8,147 nucleotides of DNA from Domibacillus sp. Its GTDB lineage: Bacteria > Bacillota > Bacilli > Bacillales > Domibacillaceae. Position 1 is the first letter of the stretch; each line of letters starts with the position of its first letter. Shown piece after piece: positions 1-7,363 of the stretch. A program made the translations under genes and the position numbers. The stretch is taken from assembly GCA_031177795.1 (NCBI GenBank), contig JAPSKG010000100.1, positions 1 through 8,147 of the forward strand. Direction: 5' to 3'. Under the pieces are notes generated by a model. It had not been told where the DNA came from. It searched no databases and was given only the letters and a program-made list of their open reading frames with translations.

Positions 1-1
1 A

Positions 2-1636
2 AGCATTGACCATGCTGTTGAGCTATTGGAGTTAATGCGCCAAAAAGAAAAAAGATCCGGCAAAAGCAAGAAACAAGCTTGGTCAAAACTGGCTGAAGAA
101 TTAACGAACGGAAGCGCAAACCTTGCTTTTTCTTATGCTTACTGGACTCAAAAGAAAAAAGAACTTCAGCAAAAAGCAGAAAAACTTGGCGTAACCACCA
201 GTTTAGACTGGGCTTTGCTTCAGAAAAAACAAAATTCTCGTTTTGATTCTAGTTTGTTTTTTGAACAGTTGTGTGTAGAAGGACATAATCTTCATCCCGG
301 CACCAAAACCAAATTAGGCATGCAGACAAAAGATATTTTTCAATACTCACCGGAATTTGATGGAACGGCCCATATTCGCTTTGTAGGAATCCACAAAAAG
401 CATGCTGAATGGAGCAGCGTGCAGAATCTTGAAGAAAATGTGAATGCCATTTTTTTTGAAGAATACCCGGGGCTTCTTAAAGCAATTAAACGACAATTTA
501 AAAACACTGCTTTTTTTATCGATGACTATTTGTTTGTTCCTGTACATCCCTGGCAAATGGAATATGCGGTACAAGATATTTATCAACAAGAAATCAAAGA
601 GGGAATCGTGGTTCCTATAGAGAAATTTGCTGTCGCCAGCGGAGCAACGTCTTCTTTTAGAACAGTGGTGCCGCTTGAAAAAAACAAGCTTTCCATAAAA
701 GTAGCAGTTAACAGCCAAATGACTTCTACTGTTCGTTCTATATCCGCCAGCACAACCAACAATGCACCGGTTTTTACCCGGCTTATTCGTTTGATTATGC
801 AACAAGAACCAGAGTTAGCTAAAACATTTGTGCCGGTCTGTGAATATGCAGGATTTAATTTTAAAGTGGATAAAAATACAGACTGCCCGGAAATCCAGGC
901 GCTGAAAAGCAGGAATTTATCTGCCGTACTAAGAGAAAATGTAGAAATGTTTATCAACCAGGAAGAAACAGCGATTGTCGGAAGCTCTTTGTTTGCGCAA
1001 TCCCCTATTTCAAGCAAGCCTGTATTAGTTGAGTTAATTGAAAAAATGGGAATGCCTCTTAAAAAAGCTGCTTTTCAGTTTGTGTCAAACTATGCCTCTA
1101 TTGCGCTTCCTGGCTTTTTGACGTTAATGGTGAAATATGGAGTTGGCTTAGAGGGGCATTTGCAAAATAGTGTAATGGTTTTCCAGGGAGGACAACCTGT
1201 CCGCATGCTGTTTCGAGACTGGGGAGGCAGCCGGATTTACGGGAAAAGACTGCAAGATTTCGGATTTCAGGAACCGTTTTATCCCGGTTCTGTAACAGTC
1301 ACAAATAGTTTGAAAGAAATGCACAACAAAGTGTTTTATACTGTTTTGCAAAACCATTTTGGAGAACTGATTTTACAGGTATGCAAGCATTTTGGCATAA
1401 GAGAAGAAGAAATGTGGCAGGAAATTTACCGGATTTGCGAAAACGTTTTTAATCGGCTTGGCTCCCTTCCTCAATACTCTGAAAACACGTGGCTGGACAG
1501 AAAAGCTTTATACCGGGAAAAAGTAGACCACAAAGCACTAACCAAAATGAGGTTGCATCCTGAAAAAACAGACTATGCGTATTCTAGTGTTCCTAATCCT
1601 CTTTTTAAATTTGCTCAAAAGGACCAAAAAAAATGA
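2..1636 (+). CDS. IucA/IucC-family siderophore (NIS) synthetase, 5'-truncated by the window edge
   Basis: This is an ATP-dependent NIS synthetase that condenses a carboxylate (typically citrate or a citryl intermediate) with an amine or alcohol in siderophore assembly; it is cytosolic. Counting residues from the TTG at 26, visible motifs are GHNLHPGTKTKLGM (86-99, the nucleotide-binding His/Lys region), VPVHPWQ (171-177), SSFRT (209-213), TSTVR (233-237), EGHLQN (376-381) and FRDWGGSRI (396-404, start of the FhuF-like C-terminal part). Family members run about 580-620 residues with the GHxxHP motif near residue 150-170. Here it falls near 86, and the frame is open back to base 2 with no stop. 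The TTG at 26 is therefore probably an internal Leu codon and some 60-80 N-terminal residues lie outside the window. The gene overlaps the MFS gene by 4 nt. Family assignment is firm. The subtype (A, B or C) and substrate cannot be read from the sequence. Confidence 0.93.
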   Translation, partial: SIDHAVELLELMRQKEKRSGKSKKQAWSKLAEELTNGSANLAFSYAYWTQKKKELQQKAEKLGVTTSLDWALLQKKQNSRFDSSLFFEQLCVEGHNLHPGTKTKLGMQTKDIFQYSPEFDGTAHIRFVGIHKKHAEWSSVQNLEENVNAIFFEEYPGLLKAIKRQFKNTAFFIDDYLFVPVHPWQMEYAVQDIYQQEIKEGIVVPIEKFAVASGATSSFRTVVPLEKNKLSIKVAVNSQMTSTVRSISASTTNNAPVFTRLIRLIMQQEPELAKTFVPVCEYAGFNFKVDKNTDCPEIQALKSRNLSAVLRENVEMFINQEETAIVGSSLFAQSPISSKPVLVELIEKMGMPLKKAAFQFVSNYASIALPGFLTLMVKYGVGLEGHLQNSVMVFQGGQPVRMLFRDWGGSRIYGKRLQDFGFQEPFYPGSVTVTNSLKEMHNKVFYTVLQNHFGELILQVCKHFGIREEEMWQEIYRICENVFNRLGSLPQYSENTWLDRKALYREKVDHKALTKMRLHPEKTDYAYSSVPNPLFKFAQKDQKK

Positions 1637-2865
1637 TAGCTCAAACAAAAAGCTTTGATCCGGAATTTTCGCGGTTTGCCCTGCGCTCAAAAACATTCCG
1701 TACCTTTATGTATGGAAGCCTGGTGACTCGAATAGGAGATTGGATGGATCTAGTTGCTTTAAACTGGGCAGTGTTGCAGTTTACAAATTCGCCGTTACAC
1801 CTCGGGCTAATTAATGCATGCCGTTTAACGCCCGCTTTTTTGTTGAGTGTGCCTGCCGGAATCCTGGCTGACAAGTATGACCGGCGCAAATTGCTTTTTT
1901 TTATTCAGTTAGGAATCATGCTGCTGACATTTTGCCTTGGCTATCTTCTAGAAGAGGAAAAGCCTTCTTTTTGGATTTTTGCTTTTTTTGTCACACTGCG
2001 GTCAATGCTTGCGGCCATGGATCCTCCTGTTCGCAACGCCCTGCTGCCAAACCTTGTACCGGCAGGATCCTTGGCCAGTGCCATTGCGATCAATACAATG
2101 GTTATAAATCTTTCTCGCATTATAGGGCCTGCACTTGCAGGAATTTTACTCGCATCTATGGATATTACCCATTTATTTTACTTGAATGCCTGGGGAACGC
2201 TAGCTGTTCTTTTTTCCTTGGTTATGGTCCGCTCTTTTTCCGTCGACGGGCCGGATAAAAAGCTAAAAAAAGAAAAAACAACACTCCGTCAAGCGGCGGA
2301 TTACGTGAAAAGCCAGCCGACCGTTCAATCCTTGCTGGTTCTGGCAATTGTGCCAATGATTTTTGGCTTTCCTTATACAACGATGATGCCTGTATTTGCA
2401 AGAGATTTGTTAAATCTTGGACCTGAAGGATTTGGGCTGCTTTTGTCTGTTTCCTCCATCGGAGCAATAGCAGGCACAGCCTGGCTTTCGCTGGGAAAAG
2501 AAATTAAAGAAGCGGGTAAATGGCTGGTTTGTTCCATTATTGGATTTGGAATCTCACTGCTATTATTTGTCGCAGCTCCTAATTTGGCTGCAGCGGGGAC
2601 AGCCATGTTTTTCGTTGGACTAACCAGCCAAACCTATCGAACATTAAGCCGCATTACATTACAGATGCATGTACCTGACCAATTACGAGGAAGGATTTTA
2701 AGCATAGCTTTAATGGATCGGGGCTTTATTCCGGTTGGCGCCATTTTACTTGGAGCTATTGCCGCCTGGGCAGGGGCTTTGTGGGCCGGAATGACAATGG
2801 GTGTTGCTTGTATCGTAATTACAGCCGGGATTGCAATAAAGAAGCGCCAGATATGGGAACTATAA
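1633..2865 (+). CDS. MFS transporter, probable siderophore exporter (SbnD/EntS-like)
   Basis: A 410-residue major facilitator protein of the MFS_3/DHA3-like type, with an N-terminal cytosolic stretch (about 1-25) and then some 10-12 hydrophobic segments. The MFS motif A lies at residues 76-86 (GILADKYDRRK), between the second and third membrane segments. A charged Lys-rich central loop at about 201-230 separates the two halves. The ATG at 1633 overlaps the synthetase stop in an ATGA, a sign of translational coupling. An AAAAGGA ribosome binding site lies at 1617-1623, inside the upstream gene. The gene ends in three successive in-frame stops (TAA TAA TGA, 2863-2871). Its position between a NIS synthetase and a siderophore-type decarboxylase points to proton-driven export of the finished siderophore, as for SbnD or PvsC. 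That role is inferred from context; the fold alone would also suit a drug exporter. Confidence 0.9.
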   Translation: MIAQTKSFDPEFSRFALRSKTFRTFMYGSLVTRIGDWMDLVALNWAVLQFTNSPLHLGLINACRLTPAFLLSVPAGILADKYDRRKLLFFIQLGIMLLTFCLGYLLEEEKPSFWIFAFFVTLRSMLAAMDPPVRNALLPNLVPAGSLASAIAINTMVINLSRIIGPALAGILLASMDITHLFYLNAWGTLAVLFSLVMVRSFSVDGPDKKLKKEKTTLRQAADYVKSQPTVQSLLVLAIVPMIFGFPYTTMMPVFARDLLNLGPEGFGLLLSVSSIGAIAGTAWLSLGKEIKEAGKWLVCSIIGFGISLLLFVAAPNLAAAGTAMFFVGLTSQTYRTLSRITLQMHVPDQLRGRILSIALMDRGFIPVGAILLGAIAAWAGALWAGMTMGVACIVITAGIAIKKRQIWEL

Positions 2866-2870
2866 TAATG

Positions 2871-2879
2871 AAAGAGTGG
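2871..2879 (+). promoter_or_regulatory. Ribosome binding site supporting the GTG start of the decarboxylase
   Basis: AAAGAGTGG ends 7 nt before the GTG at 2887. In this frame there are stops at 2866 and 2869, and GTG is the only early start codon, so this moderate site decides the start. It is weaker than the AGGAGA-type sites elsewhere in the window, so coupling to translation of the upstream MFS gene is likely. Confidence 0.55.
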
Positions 2880-2886
2880 TCTCAAA

Positions 2887-4137
2887 GTGGAAGATATAAT
2901 CACATCTCTTAAACGAAAACAAGAAAAGCCTTTTTGTGCTTATTTATATGATTTATCAAAGCTTCGTCATTACGTTAATCAGCTTTTAACACAATTGCCT
3001 GGCGGATGCCAGTTATTTTACGCAGTGAAAGCAAACTCAGACGCAGCCCTTCTTCGAACATTAGCCCCCATTGTGTGCGGATTTGAAGTAGCTTCATTGG
3101 GCGAAATTAAAAAAGTGCGAGAAGTGGACGCGAAGATTCCCATTCTTTTTGGAGGGCCCGGAAAAACAAGGGAAGCAATAGAAGGAGCCATCGATTATGA
3201 TGTAGCATTGCTTCATGTTGAAAGCATGCATGAGTTGCAGTTAATCAGCCATGTTGCCTGCGAAAAAAAAGTAAGCGTGTCTGTTTTGTTGCGTGTAAAT
3301 TTGCGACACGCTGTTCCAAATGCGCAGCTGAAAATGGCGGGCGTTCCTACACAATTTGGGATAGATGAAGCAAACATCCCACAAGCCATTGCTTTAGCAA
3401 AAAATCTTCCAAATATAAAGCTTCATGGCTTTCATTTTCATGCTATGTCTAATAACATTGATTCAAAAGCGCATGTTGAGTTTATCAATCATTGTTTTGA
3501 ATTAGCTAAAACATGGGAGGAAGAATGGGATCTTGATCTTTCTTATTTAAACGTAGGCGGAGGAATTGGCGTTAATTATCTTGATACTGAAAATCAGTTT
3601 AATTGGAATAAATTCACAAACAAATTGAAAAATGTACTTAAAAAACATAACAAAGCCAATTGGAAAACGGTGTTTGAGTGCGGCCGGTATATCACAGCTT
3701 CCTGCGGGTATTACGCAGCTGAAGTACTGGACATTAAGCAAAATCACGGGCATTATTTTTGCGTTTTGCGCGGCGGCAGTCATCACTTAAGGTTGCCGGC
3801 TGCCTGGAAGCAAAACCATCCTTTCACGATTGTGCCAATCGAACAATGGGCATATCCTTTTTTACGCCCGGAACTGACAAACTCAGCTGTCACTGTGGCA
3901 GGAGAGCTGTGTACTCCTAATGATGTACTTGCCAGGGATATAGTTGTTCCGCGCTTAAGAGCAGGAGACATTCTTTTATTCAGCTATGCGGGGGCATATG
4001 GCTGGTCCATATCTCATCATGATTTTCTTAGCCATCCGCATCCGGCAAGAATATATGTAGAAACAGACTTTATTTACTGTGCTGAAGAAAGTGTGGAAAA
4101 AAACCTGGATCGGTTTTCTGCCGCAATAAAACGTTAA
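2887..4137 (+). CDS. PLP-dependent fold-III (Orn/DAP/Arg type) decarboxylase for siderophore synthesis, SbnH/PvsE-like
   Basis: A 416-residue enzyme of the LysA/ornithine decarboxylase class 2 family: N-terminal alanine-racemase-like TIM barrel, then a C-terminal beta domain. Visible elements are the PLP lysine K48 in FYAVKAN (44-50), HGFHFHAM (180-187) in place of the usual HVGSQ-like strand, the phosphate-binding glycine loop NVGGGIG (222-228), ECGR (264-267, the EPGR equivalent), C342 and D346 in GELCTPND (the partner-subunit active-site Cys and Asp), and GAY (369-371). All catalytic positions are present, so it should be active, probably as a homodimer. The start is GTG. It follows the MFS gene by 21 nt, ends in tandem stops (TAATAA) and precedes the operon terminator. 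In sbn and pvs pathways the homologue decarboxylates a citryl-diaminopropionate intermediate or a serine-derived unit. By context this is a siderophore enzyme rather than lysine-biosynthetic LysA, but its substrate cannot be told from the sequence. Confidence 0.9.
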   Translation: MEDIITSLKRKQEKPFCAYLYDLSKLRHYVNQLLTQLPGGCQLFYAVKANSDAALLRTLAPIVCGFEVASLGEIKKVREVDAKIPILFGGPGKTREAIEGAIDYDVALLHVESMHELQLISHVACEKKVSVSVLLRVNLRHAVPNAQLKMAGVPTQFGIDEANIPQAIALAKNLPNIKLHGFHFHAMSNNIDSKAHVEFINHCFELAKTWEEEWDLDLSYLNVGGGIGVNYLDTENQFNWNKFTNKLKNVLKKHNKANWKTVFECGRYITASCGYYAAEVLDIKQNHGHYFCVLRGGSHHLRLPAAWKQNHPFTIVPIEQWAYPFLRPELTNSAVTVAGELCTPNDVLARDIVVPRLRAGDILLFSYAGAYGWSISHHDFLSHPHPARIYVETDFIYCAEESVEKNLDRFSAAIKR

Positions 4138-4182
4138 TAAGGAACAAGTAAAGGCGAAGAAAAAAACGAAAAATAAATCAAT

Positions 4183-4252
4183 CAAAAATTTTAAATCTTT
4201 TACCTAGGAAAGCCGGGATTATTCCGGCTTTTTTTATTGCAAAAATTTTAAA
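4183..4252 (+). repeat. 13-bp direct repeat pair flanking the operon terminator
   Basis: The 13-mer CAAAAATTTTAAA occurs at 4183-4195 and again at 4240-4252, 57 nt apart, with the terminator hairpin between the two copies. Both copies are nearly pure A/T, so chance is a real possibility. Confidence 0.4.
4209..4236 (+). terminator. Intrinsic terminator of the siderophore operon
   Basis: A GC-rich stem AAAGCCGG (4209-4216) pairs with CCGGCTTT (4224-4231) around a 7-nt loop, followed directly by a T run (4229-4235). It lies 71 nt after the decarboxylase stop. It closes the siderophore operon and separates it from the MATE gene. Confidence 0.9.
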
Positions 4253-4268
4253 CTGCTCGCATGAACAA

Positions 4269-4288
4269 TTTTCAAACGGCTTTGAAAA
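4269..4288. promoter_or_regulatory. Perfect inverted repeat, candidate repressor operator upstream of the MATE gene
   Basis: Arms TTTTCAAA (4269-4276) and TTTGAAAA (4281-4288) are exact reverse complements around CGGC. Size and symmetry resemble TetR- or MarR-type operators, regulators that often control efflux genes. The right arm contains TTGAAA, a possible -35 element, but no convincing -10 follows at 16-18 nt. No T run follows, so it is not a terminator. The regulatory role is inference; no regulator gene is in the window. Confidence 0.35.
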
Positions 4289-4384
4289 GGGTATCGTAGA
4301 GAAAAACACACAAGTGTCATTTTGATAAACATACAAAAAAAGGAAAATATTTTAAGATCGTGATGTTACACAATGAGTTCAGAT

Positions 4385-4390
4385 AGGAGA
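4385..4390 (+). promoter_or_regulatory. Ribosome binding site fixing the MATE start at 4397
   Basis: AGGAGA sits 6 nt before the ATG at 4397. The longer in-frame start at 4373 has no comparable site and would place this motif inside the coding region, so 4397 is preferred. Confidence 0.8.
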
Positions 4391-4396
4391 ACGTGT

Positions 4397-5749
4397 ATGA
4401 ATTACAAAAAAATAATGGCTCTGGCTATCCCATCAATTGCTTCCTTTGCAGCAATGACTGCTACTGGAACCATCAACCTTATTATGGTAGGGGATCTTGG
4501 GGCATTGGCCATTGCCATTGTAGGGGTCTCTAATATAATAATGTATAATGTTTGGGCTTTGTTTTCTGGAATTGGGCATACAGTAAATTACCTGGTGGCC
4601 CAAAACTTTGGTTCGGAAAACATGAAGCAAGGGGTGAGGCAAACACAAATTGCTCTTTGTTTATGTTTGCTGGCAAGCATAACTGTTGTTTTCACCGGCT
4701 TATTTGCGTCAAAAGCCATTTTAACTTTTATGGGGTCGTCTGCCGACCTGATTAATCAAGGTTCTGATTACTTAATGATTCGCTTTTTTGCTATGGTTAG
4801 TACTGTTTTTACGTTTGTTTTTCATGGGTTCTTGAGAGGGATCGGTGATACAAAAACACCAATGGTTACATCGATTATCGGCAATCTGGCCATGATTTTC
4901 TTTACGTATGCTTTAACATACGGCCATGCAGGCTTTCCTGAAATGGGTCTTCCTGGAGCGGCCTGGTCCGTGTTTATCGGAGAAGCCACTATTGTTCTTG
5001 CTTCCGCTTACGTCTACTTTATTAAACTGCACGAAAAATATGGAACGCGAAAAAAAGTGGAGTTCGACCGGCGGGACTCAAAATTAATTGTTGCAGAAAG
5101 CTCAAAATTAGGAGCAGAAGAATTTTCAAAAAGCATGGCAATGTTTGTTTTCACTATTTTTGTAACCAGGCTTGGCACTGAGGCATTAGCAGCTAATGAA
5201 GTGGCTTTAAATATTATGAGCTTTGGGTTTATGCCGGCTTTTGCATTCGGGGCAACGGCCACTATTTTGGTAGGGCAGGACATTGGCCGCGGTGATCCAT
5301 TGTCTGCAAGAAGAATTGGCACCGAAACGGCCATTGTTGGAAGTGTTTTTATTTTTTTCCTTGGATTAATTGAATTTTTGTTTGCAGAATCAATTGTTGG
5401 CCTTTACACAACAGATCCGCAGGTTTCTCAGCTGGCCATTGAATTAATTAAGATTTCTGCTTTTCTACAATTATTTGATGCCTTATTTAATTTTTTTGCG
5501 GGAGGGTTAAGGGGAGCTGGAGACACTTCGTTTCTTTTAAAAGCTTCTTTGTTGTTGTCCTGGCTTTTTTTCGTTCCGCTTGCTTACATTTGTACCAGTG
5601 TGCTTGATTTAAAAAGCATGGGTGCCTGGCTTTCGTTATATGCGTTTATTACAGCAATCGGGATCGCTATGATGGTTCGTTTTTACCGAATCGATTGGAT
5701 TCATGTAAAGATAAAGTCAACAAACGAATCAAATCCGTTTGTTTCTTGA
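4397..5749 (+). CDS. MATE-family multidrug/metabolite efflux transporter
   Basis: A 450-residue inner-membrane antiporter of the MATE family (MatE domain twice), which uses a Na+ or H+ gradient to expel organic compounds. The usual size is 440-480 residues with 12 membrane helices, and hydrophobic segments fill both halves. The repeated family motif appears in each half: GFLRGIGDT (144-152) and GGLRGAGDT (369-377). The first helix region carries GTINLIMVGDLG (24-35), and the matching part of the second half carries GTEALAANEVALNI (260-273). I start it at the second in-frame ATG because AGGAGA lies just before it; the 8-codon longer form from 4373 is less likely. It lies downstream of the siderophore operon terminator, with its own leader holding an inverted repeat. 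Its substrate is unknown. A role in siderophore or metabolite export is possible from proximity but is not shown. Confidence 0.92.
   Translation: MNYKKIMALAIPSIASFAAMTATGTINLIMVGDLGALAIAIVGVSNIIMYNVWALFSGIGHTVNYLVAQNFGSENMKQGVRQTQIALCLCLLASITVVFTGLFASKAILTFMGSSADLINQGSDYLMIRFFAMVSTVFTFVFHGFLRGIGDTKTPMVTSIIGNLAMIFFTYALTYGHAGFPEMGLPGAAWSVFIGEATIVLASAYVYFIKLHEKYGTRKKVEFDRRDSKLIVAESSKLGAEEFSKSMAMFVFTIFVTRLGTEALAANEVALNIMSFGFMPAFAFGATATILVGQDIGRGDPLSARRIGTETAIVGSVFIFFLGLIEFLFAESIVGLYTTDPQVSQLAIELIKISAFLQLFDALFNFFAGGLRGAGDTSFLLKASLLLSWLFFVPLAYICTSVLDLKSMGAWLSLYAFITAIGIAMMVRFYRIDWIHVKIKSTNESNPFVS
5719..5743 (+). terminator. Weak hairpin overlapping the end of the MATE gene, possible terminator
   Basis: AACAAACG (5719-5726) pairs with CGTTTGTT (5736-5743) around a 9-nt loop, followed by a short interrupted T stretch (TCTTG). 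It lies inside the last codons of the MATE gene. The stem is AT-rich and the T run poor, so termination would be leaky at best. No better terminator is seen before the aldehyde dehydrogenase gene, so partial read-through is likely. Confidence 0.25.
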
Positions 5750-5840
5750 AAAAACAATTGATAAAAGCAGTTTATTTTATAACAGCCCTTCCTCAATTTA
5801 AATAAGCAAAAATGGGCAAACTAAAGCCAGCTATTTTGCA

Positions 5841-5847
5841 GGGAGGG
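5841..5847 (+). promoter_or_regulatory. Ribosome binding site of the aldehyde dehydrogenase gene
   Basis: GGGAGGG lies 5 nt before the ATG at 5853. It is close to the consensus and confirms the start. Confidence 0.75.
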
Positions 5848-5852
5848 AAAAG

Positions 5853-7301
5853 ATGACACAGTTTACAAATCAATTTATTAATGGCCGTTGGGAAAAAGGA
5901 TCAAGCGAGAAAGCGATAGACAATAAAAATCCGTACAATGATGAATTATTGTTCACCATTCAATCTGCGAACGCAGACGATTTAAATAAAGCATATCAGG
6001 CAGCTAAACAAGTGCAAAAAAATTGGGAAGAAACCGATTTAATTACAAAGCAAGAGCTTTTTGAGAAGTTGATCGCAAAAATGGAGGAAGAAAAAGAAAT
6101 TGTTATTGACTGGCTCGTGAAAGAAGCTGGCAGTACACTGATTAAAGCAAATGTTGAGTTTGCCGCTGCCGTAGCTGTTGTAAAAGAATCGGCTTCTTTT
6201 TTAACACGCACAGCTGGAATTATTTTGCCGTCACGGACTCCTGGAAAAGAAAACCGGATTTATCGGACAGCAAAAGGCGTTGTCGGAATTATCGGCCCGT
6301 GGAACTTTCCGTTTCATTTAACCATGCGTTCACTCGCACCTGCGCTGGCAACAGGCAACACAGCGGTGGTAAAGCCAGCTTCTGATACACCGGTAACATC
6401 AGGCTTGCTCATTGGCAAGATTTTTCAAGATGCGGGATTTCCCGATGGTGTCGTAAACATAGTTGTCGGAAGAGGTTCTGAAATTGGCGATCAATTCGTT
6501 GAACATCCCATTCCAAAACTTATCTCATTTACCGGGTCAACGGAAGTAGGGCGCAGGATTGGAGAACTGGCCGGCAAGCATTTAAAAGAAGTGGCGCTTG
6601 AACTTGGCGGAAACAATGCGATGCTCGTGCTGAAAGATGCAAATATTGAACAAGCTGCCAAAGCAGCTGTAATGGGGAAATTTATGCATCAGGGGCAAAT
6701 CTGTATGGCGTTAAATCGAATTATTGTAGATGAAGAAGTGCATGACAACTTTGTTGATCAATTTTTATCAATTGCAAAAAAATTGAAAACTGGAGACCCG
6801 GCAGATCCTAAAACCTTTATTGGCCCTTTAATCAGTAAAGAGCAGGTGGAACGAATCCAAAAAGAAGTGCAAGAAAGTGTGGCCCAGGGAGCTTATGTAG
6901 CACTTGAAGGGAAAATAAAAGGAGCGCTTATGCATCCAATTGTTTTAACGAATATTACGCCTGATATGGCCATTGCCAAAAATGAAATTTTCGGGCCAGT
7001 CGCGCTTATTTTAAAAGCAAAAAATGAAGAAGAAGCGATAAAAATGGCGAACGCAACCATTTACGGCCTGAGCGGATCCATTTTTACAGAAGACCGGCAT
7101 CGAGGCGTTCAAATTGCAAAAAAAATTGAAACCGGAATGATTCATATTAACGACCAATCTGTTAACGATGAGGCGCACGTTCCGTTTGGCGGTGAAAAAG
7201 CATCGGGCCTTGGCCGGTTCAATGGAGAAGCAGCTATTGATAAGTTCACCACAGTAAAATGGATCAGTGTTCAAGAAGAACATCGGAAATATCCTCTTTA
7301 A
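5853..7301 (+). CDS. NAD(P)-dependent aldehyde dehydrogenase (YfmT-like)
   Basis: A full-length 482-residue aldehyde dehydrogenase that oxidises an aldehyde to the carboxylic acid in the cytosol. Motifs in order: GIIGPWNFP (145-153) with the oxyanion Asn N151, KPAS (174-177) for cofactor ribose binding, FTGSTEVG (226-233) in the Rossmann fold, ELGGNN (250-255) with the general base E250, GQICM (281-285) with the nucleophile C284, EIFGP (378-382), and PFGGEKASGLGR (444-455). All catalytic residues are present. The N-terminal FINGRWEKG and overall layout resemble Bacillus YfmT, annotated as a vanillin/benzaldehyde dehydrogenase, but the aldehyde cannot be deduced. It follows the MATE gene by 103 nt with its own strong ribosome binding site and is followed by two terminators, so it may be monocistronic or receive read-through from MATE. 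No tie to the siderophore operon is evident. Confidence 0.93.
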   Translation: MTQFTNQFINGRWEKGSSEKAIDNKNPYNDELLFTIQSANADDLNKAYQAAKQVQKNWEETDLITKQELFEKLIAKMEEEKEIVIDWLVKEAGSTLIKANVEFAAAVAVVKESASFLTRTAGIILPSRTPGKENRIYRTAKGVVGIIGPWNFPFHLTMRSLAPALATGNTAVVKPASDTPVTSGLLIGKIFQDAGFPDGVVNIVVGRGSEIGDQFVEHPIPKLISFTGSTEVGRRIGELAGKHLKEVALELGGNNAMLVLKDANIEQAAKAAVMGKFMHQGQICMALNRIIVDEEVHDNFVDQFLSIAKKLKTGDPADPKTFIGPLISKEQVERIQKEVQESVAQGAYVALEGKIKGALMHPIVLTNITPDMAIAKNEIFGPVALILKAKNEEEAIKMANATIYGLSGSIFTEDRHRGVQIAKKIETGMIHINDQSVNDEAHVPFGGEKASGLGRFNGEAAIDKFTTVKWISVQEEHRKYPL

Positions 7302-7332
7302 CATTCAAAGCAAAAGCTTAATGTGTATTTTT
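7301..7332 (+). terminator. First hairpin terminator after the aldehyde dehydrogenase
   Basis: ACATT (7301-7305) pairs with AATGT (7320-7324). After a 2-nt bulge, AAGC (7308-7311) pairs with GCTT (7316-7319) around AAAA. A T run (7328-7332) follows 3 nt after the stem. It begins on the last base of the stop codon. The stem is AT-rich with a bulge, so it is weaker than the next one. Confidence 0.5.
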
Positions 7333-7363
7333 AAAAAGCGCCAAATCAATAAGGAAAAGAAAG

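Noticed and set aside
26..28. TTG at 26 as the true start of the siderophore synthetase
   Set aside because: The frame is open to base 2, no ribosome binding site precedes it, and the GHxxHP motif would lie about 70 residues too near the N-terminus for the family.
347..1357. Open frames on the minus strand within the synthetase gene
   Set aside because: They lie opposite a gene with clear family motifs, show no recognisable domain, and are shadows.
2868..2912. A 14-codon ORF (ATG at 2868) overlapping the decarboxylase start, possible leader peptide
   Set aside because: It has no good ribosome binding site and no regulatory amino-acid run, and it is most easily explained by chance.
4289..4294. 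GGGTAT as a sigma-B -10 element
   Set aside because: No GTTT-type -35 element lies at the proper 13-15 nt upstream distance.
4373..4396. Longer MATE start at 4373
   Set aside because: No ribosome binding site precedes it, and AGGAGA at 4385-4390 serves the ATG at 4397.
5758..5783. TTGATA and TATAAC as a promoter for the aldehyde dehydrogenase gene
   Set aside because: The spacer is only 14 nt, too short for a standard sigma-A promoter.
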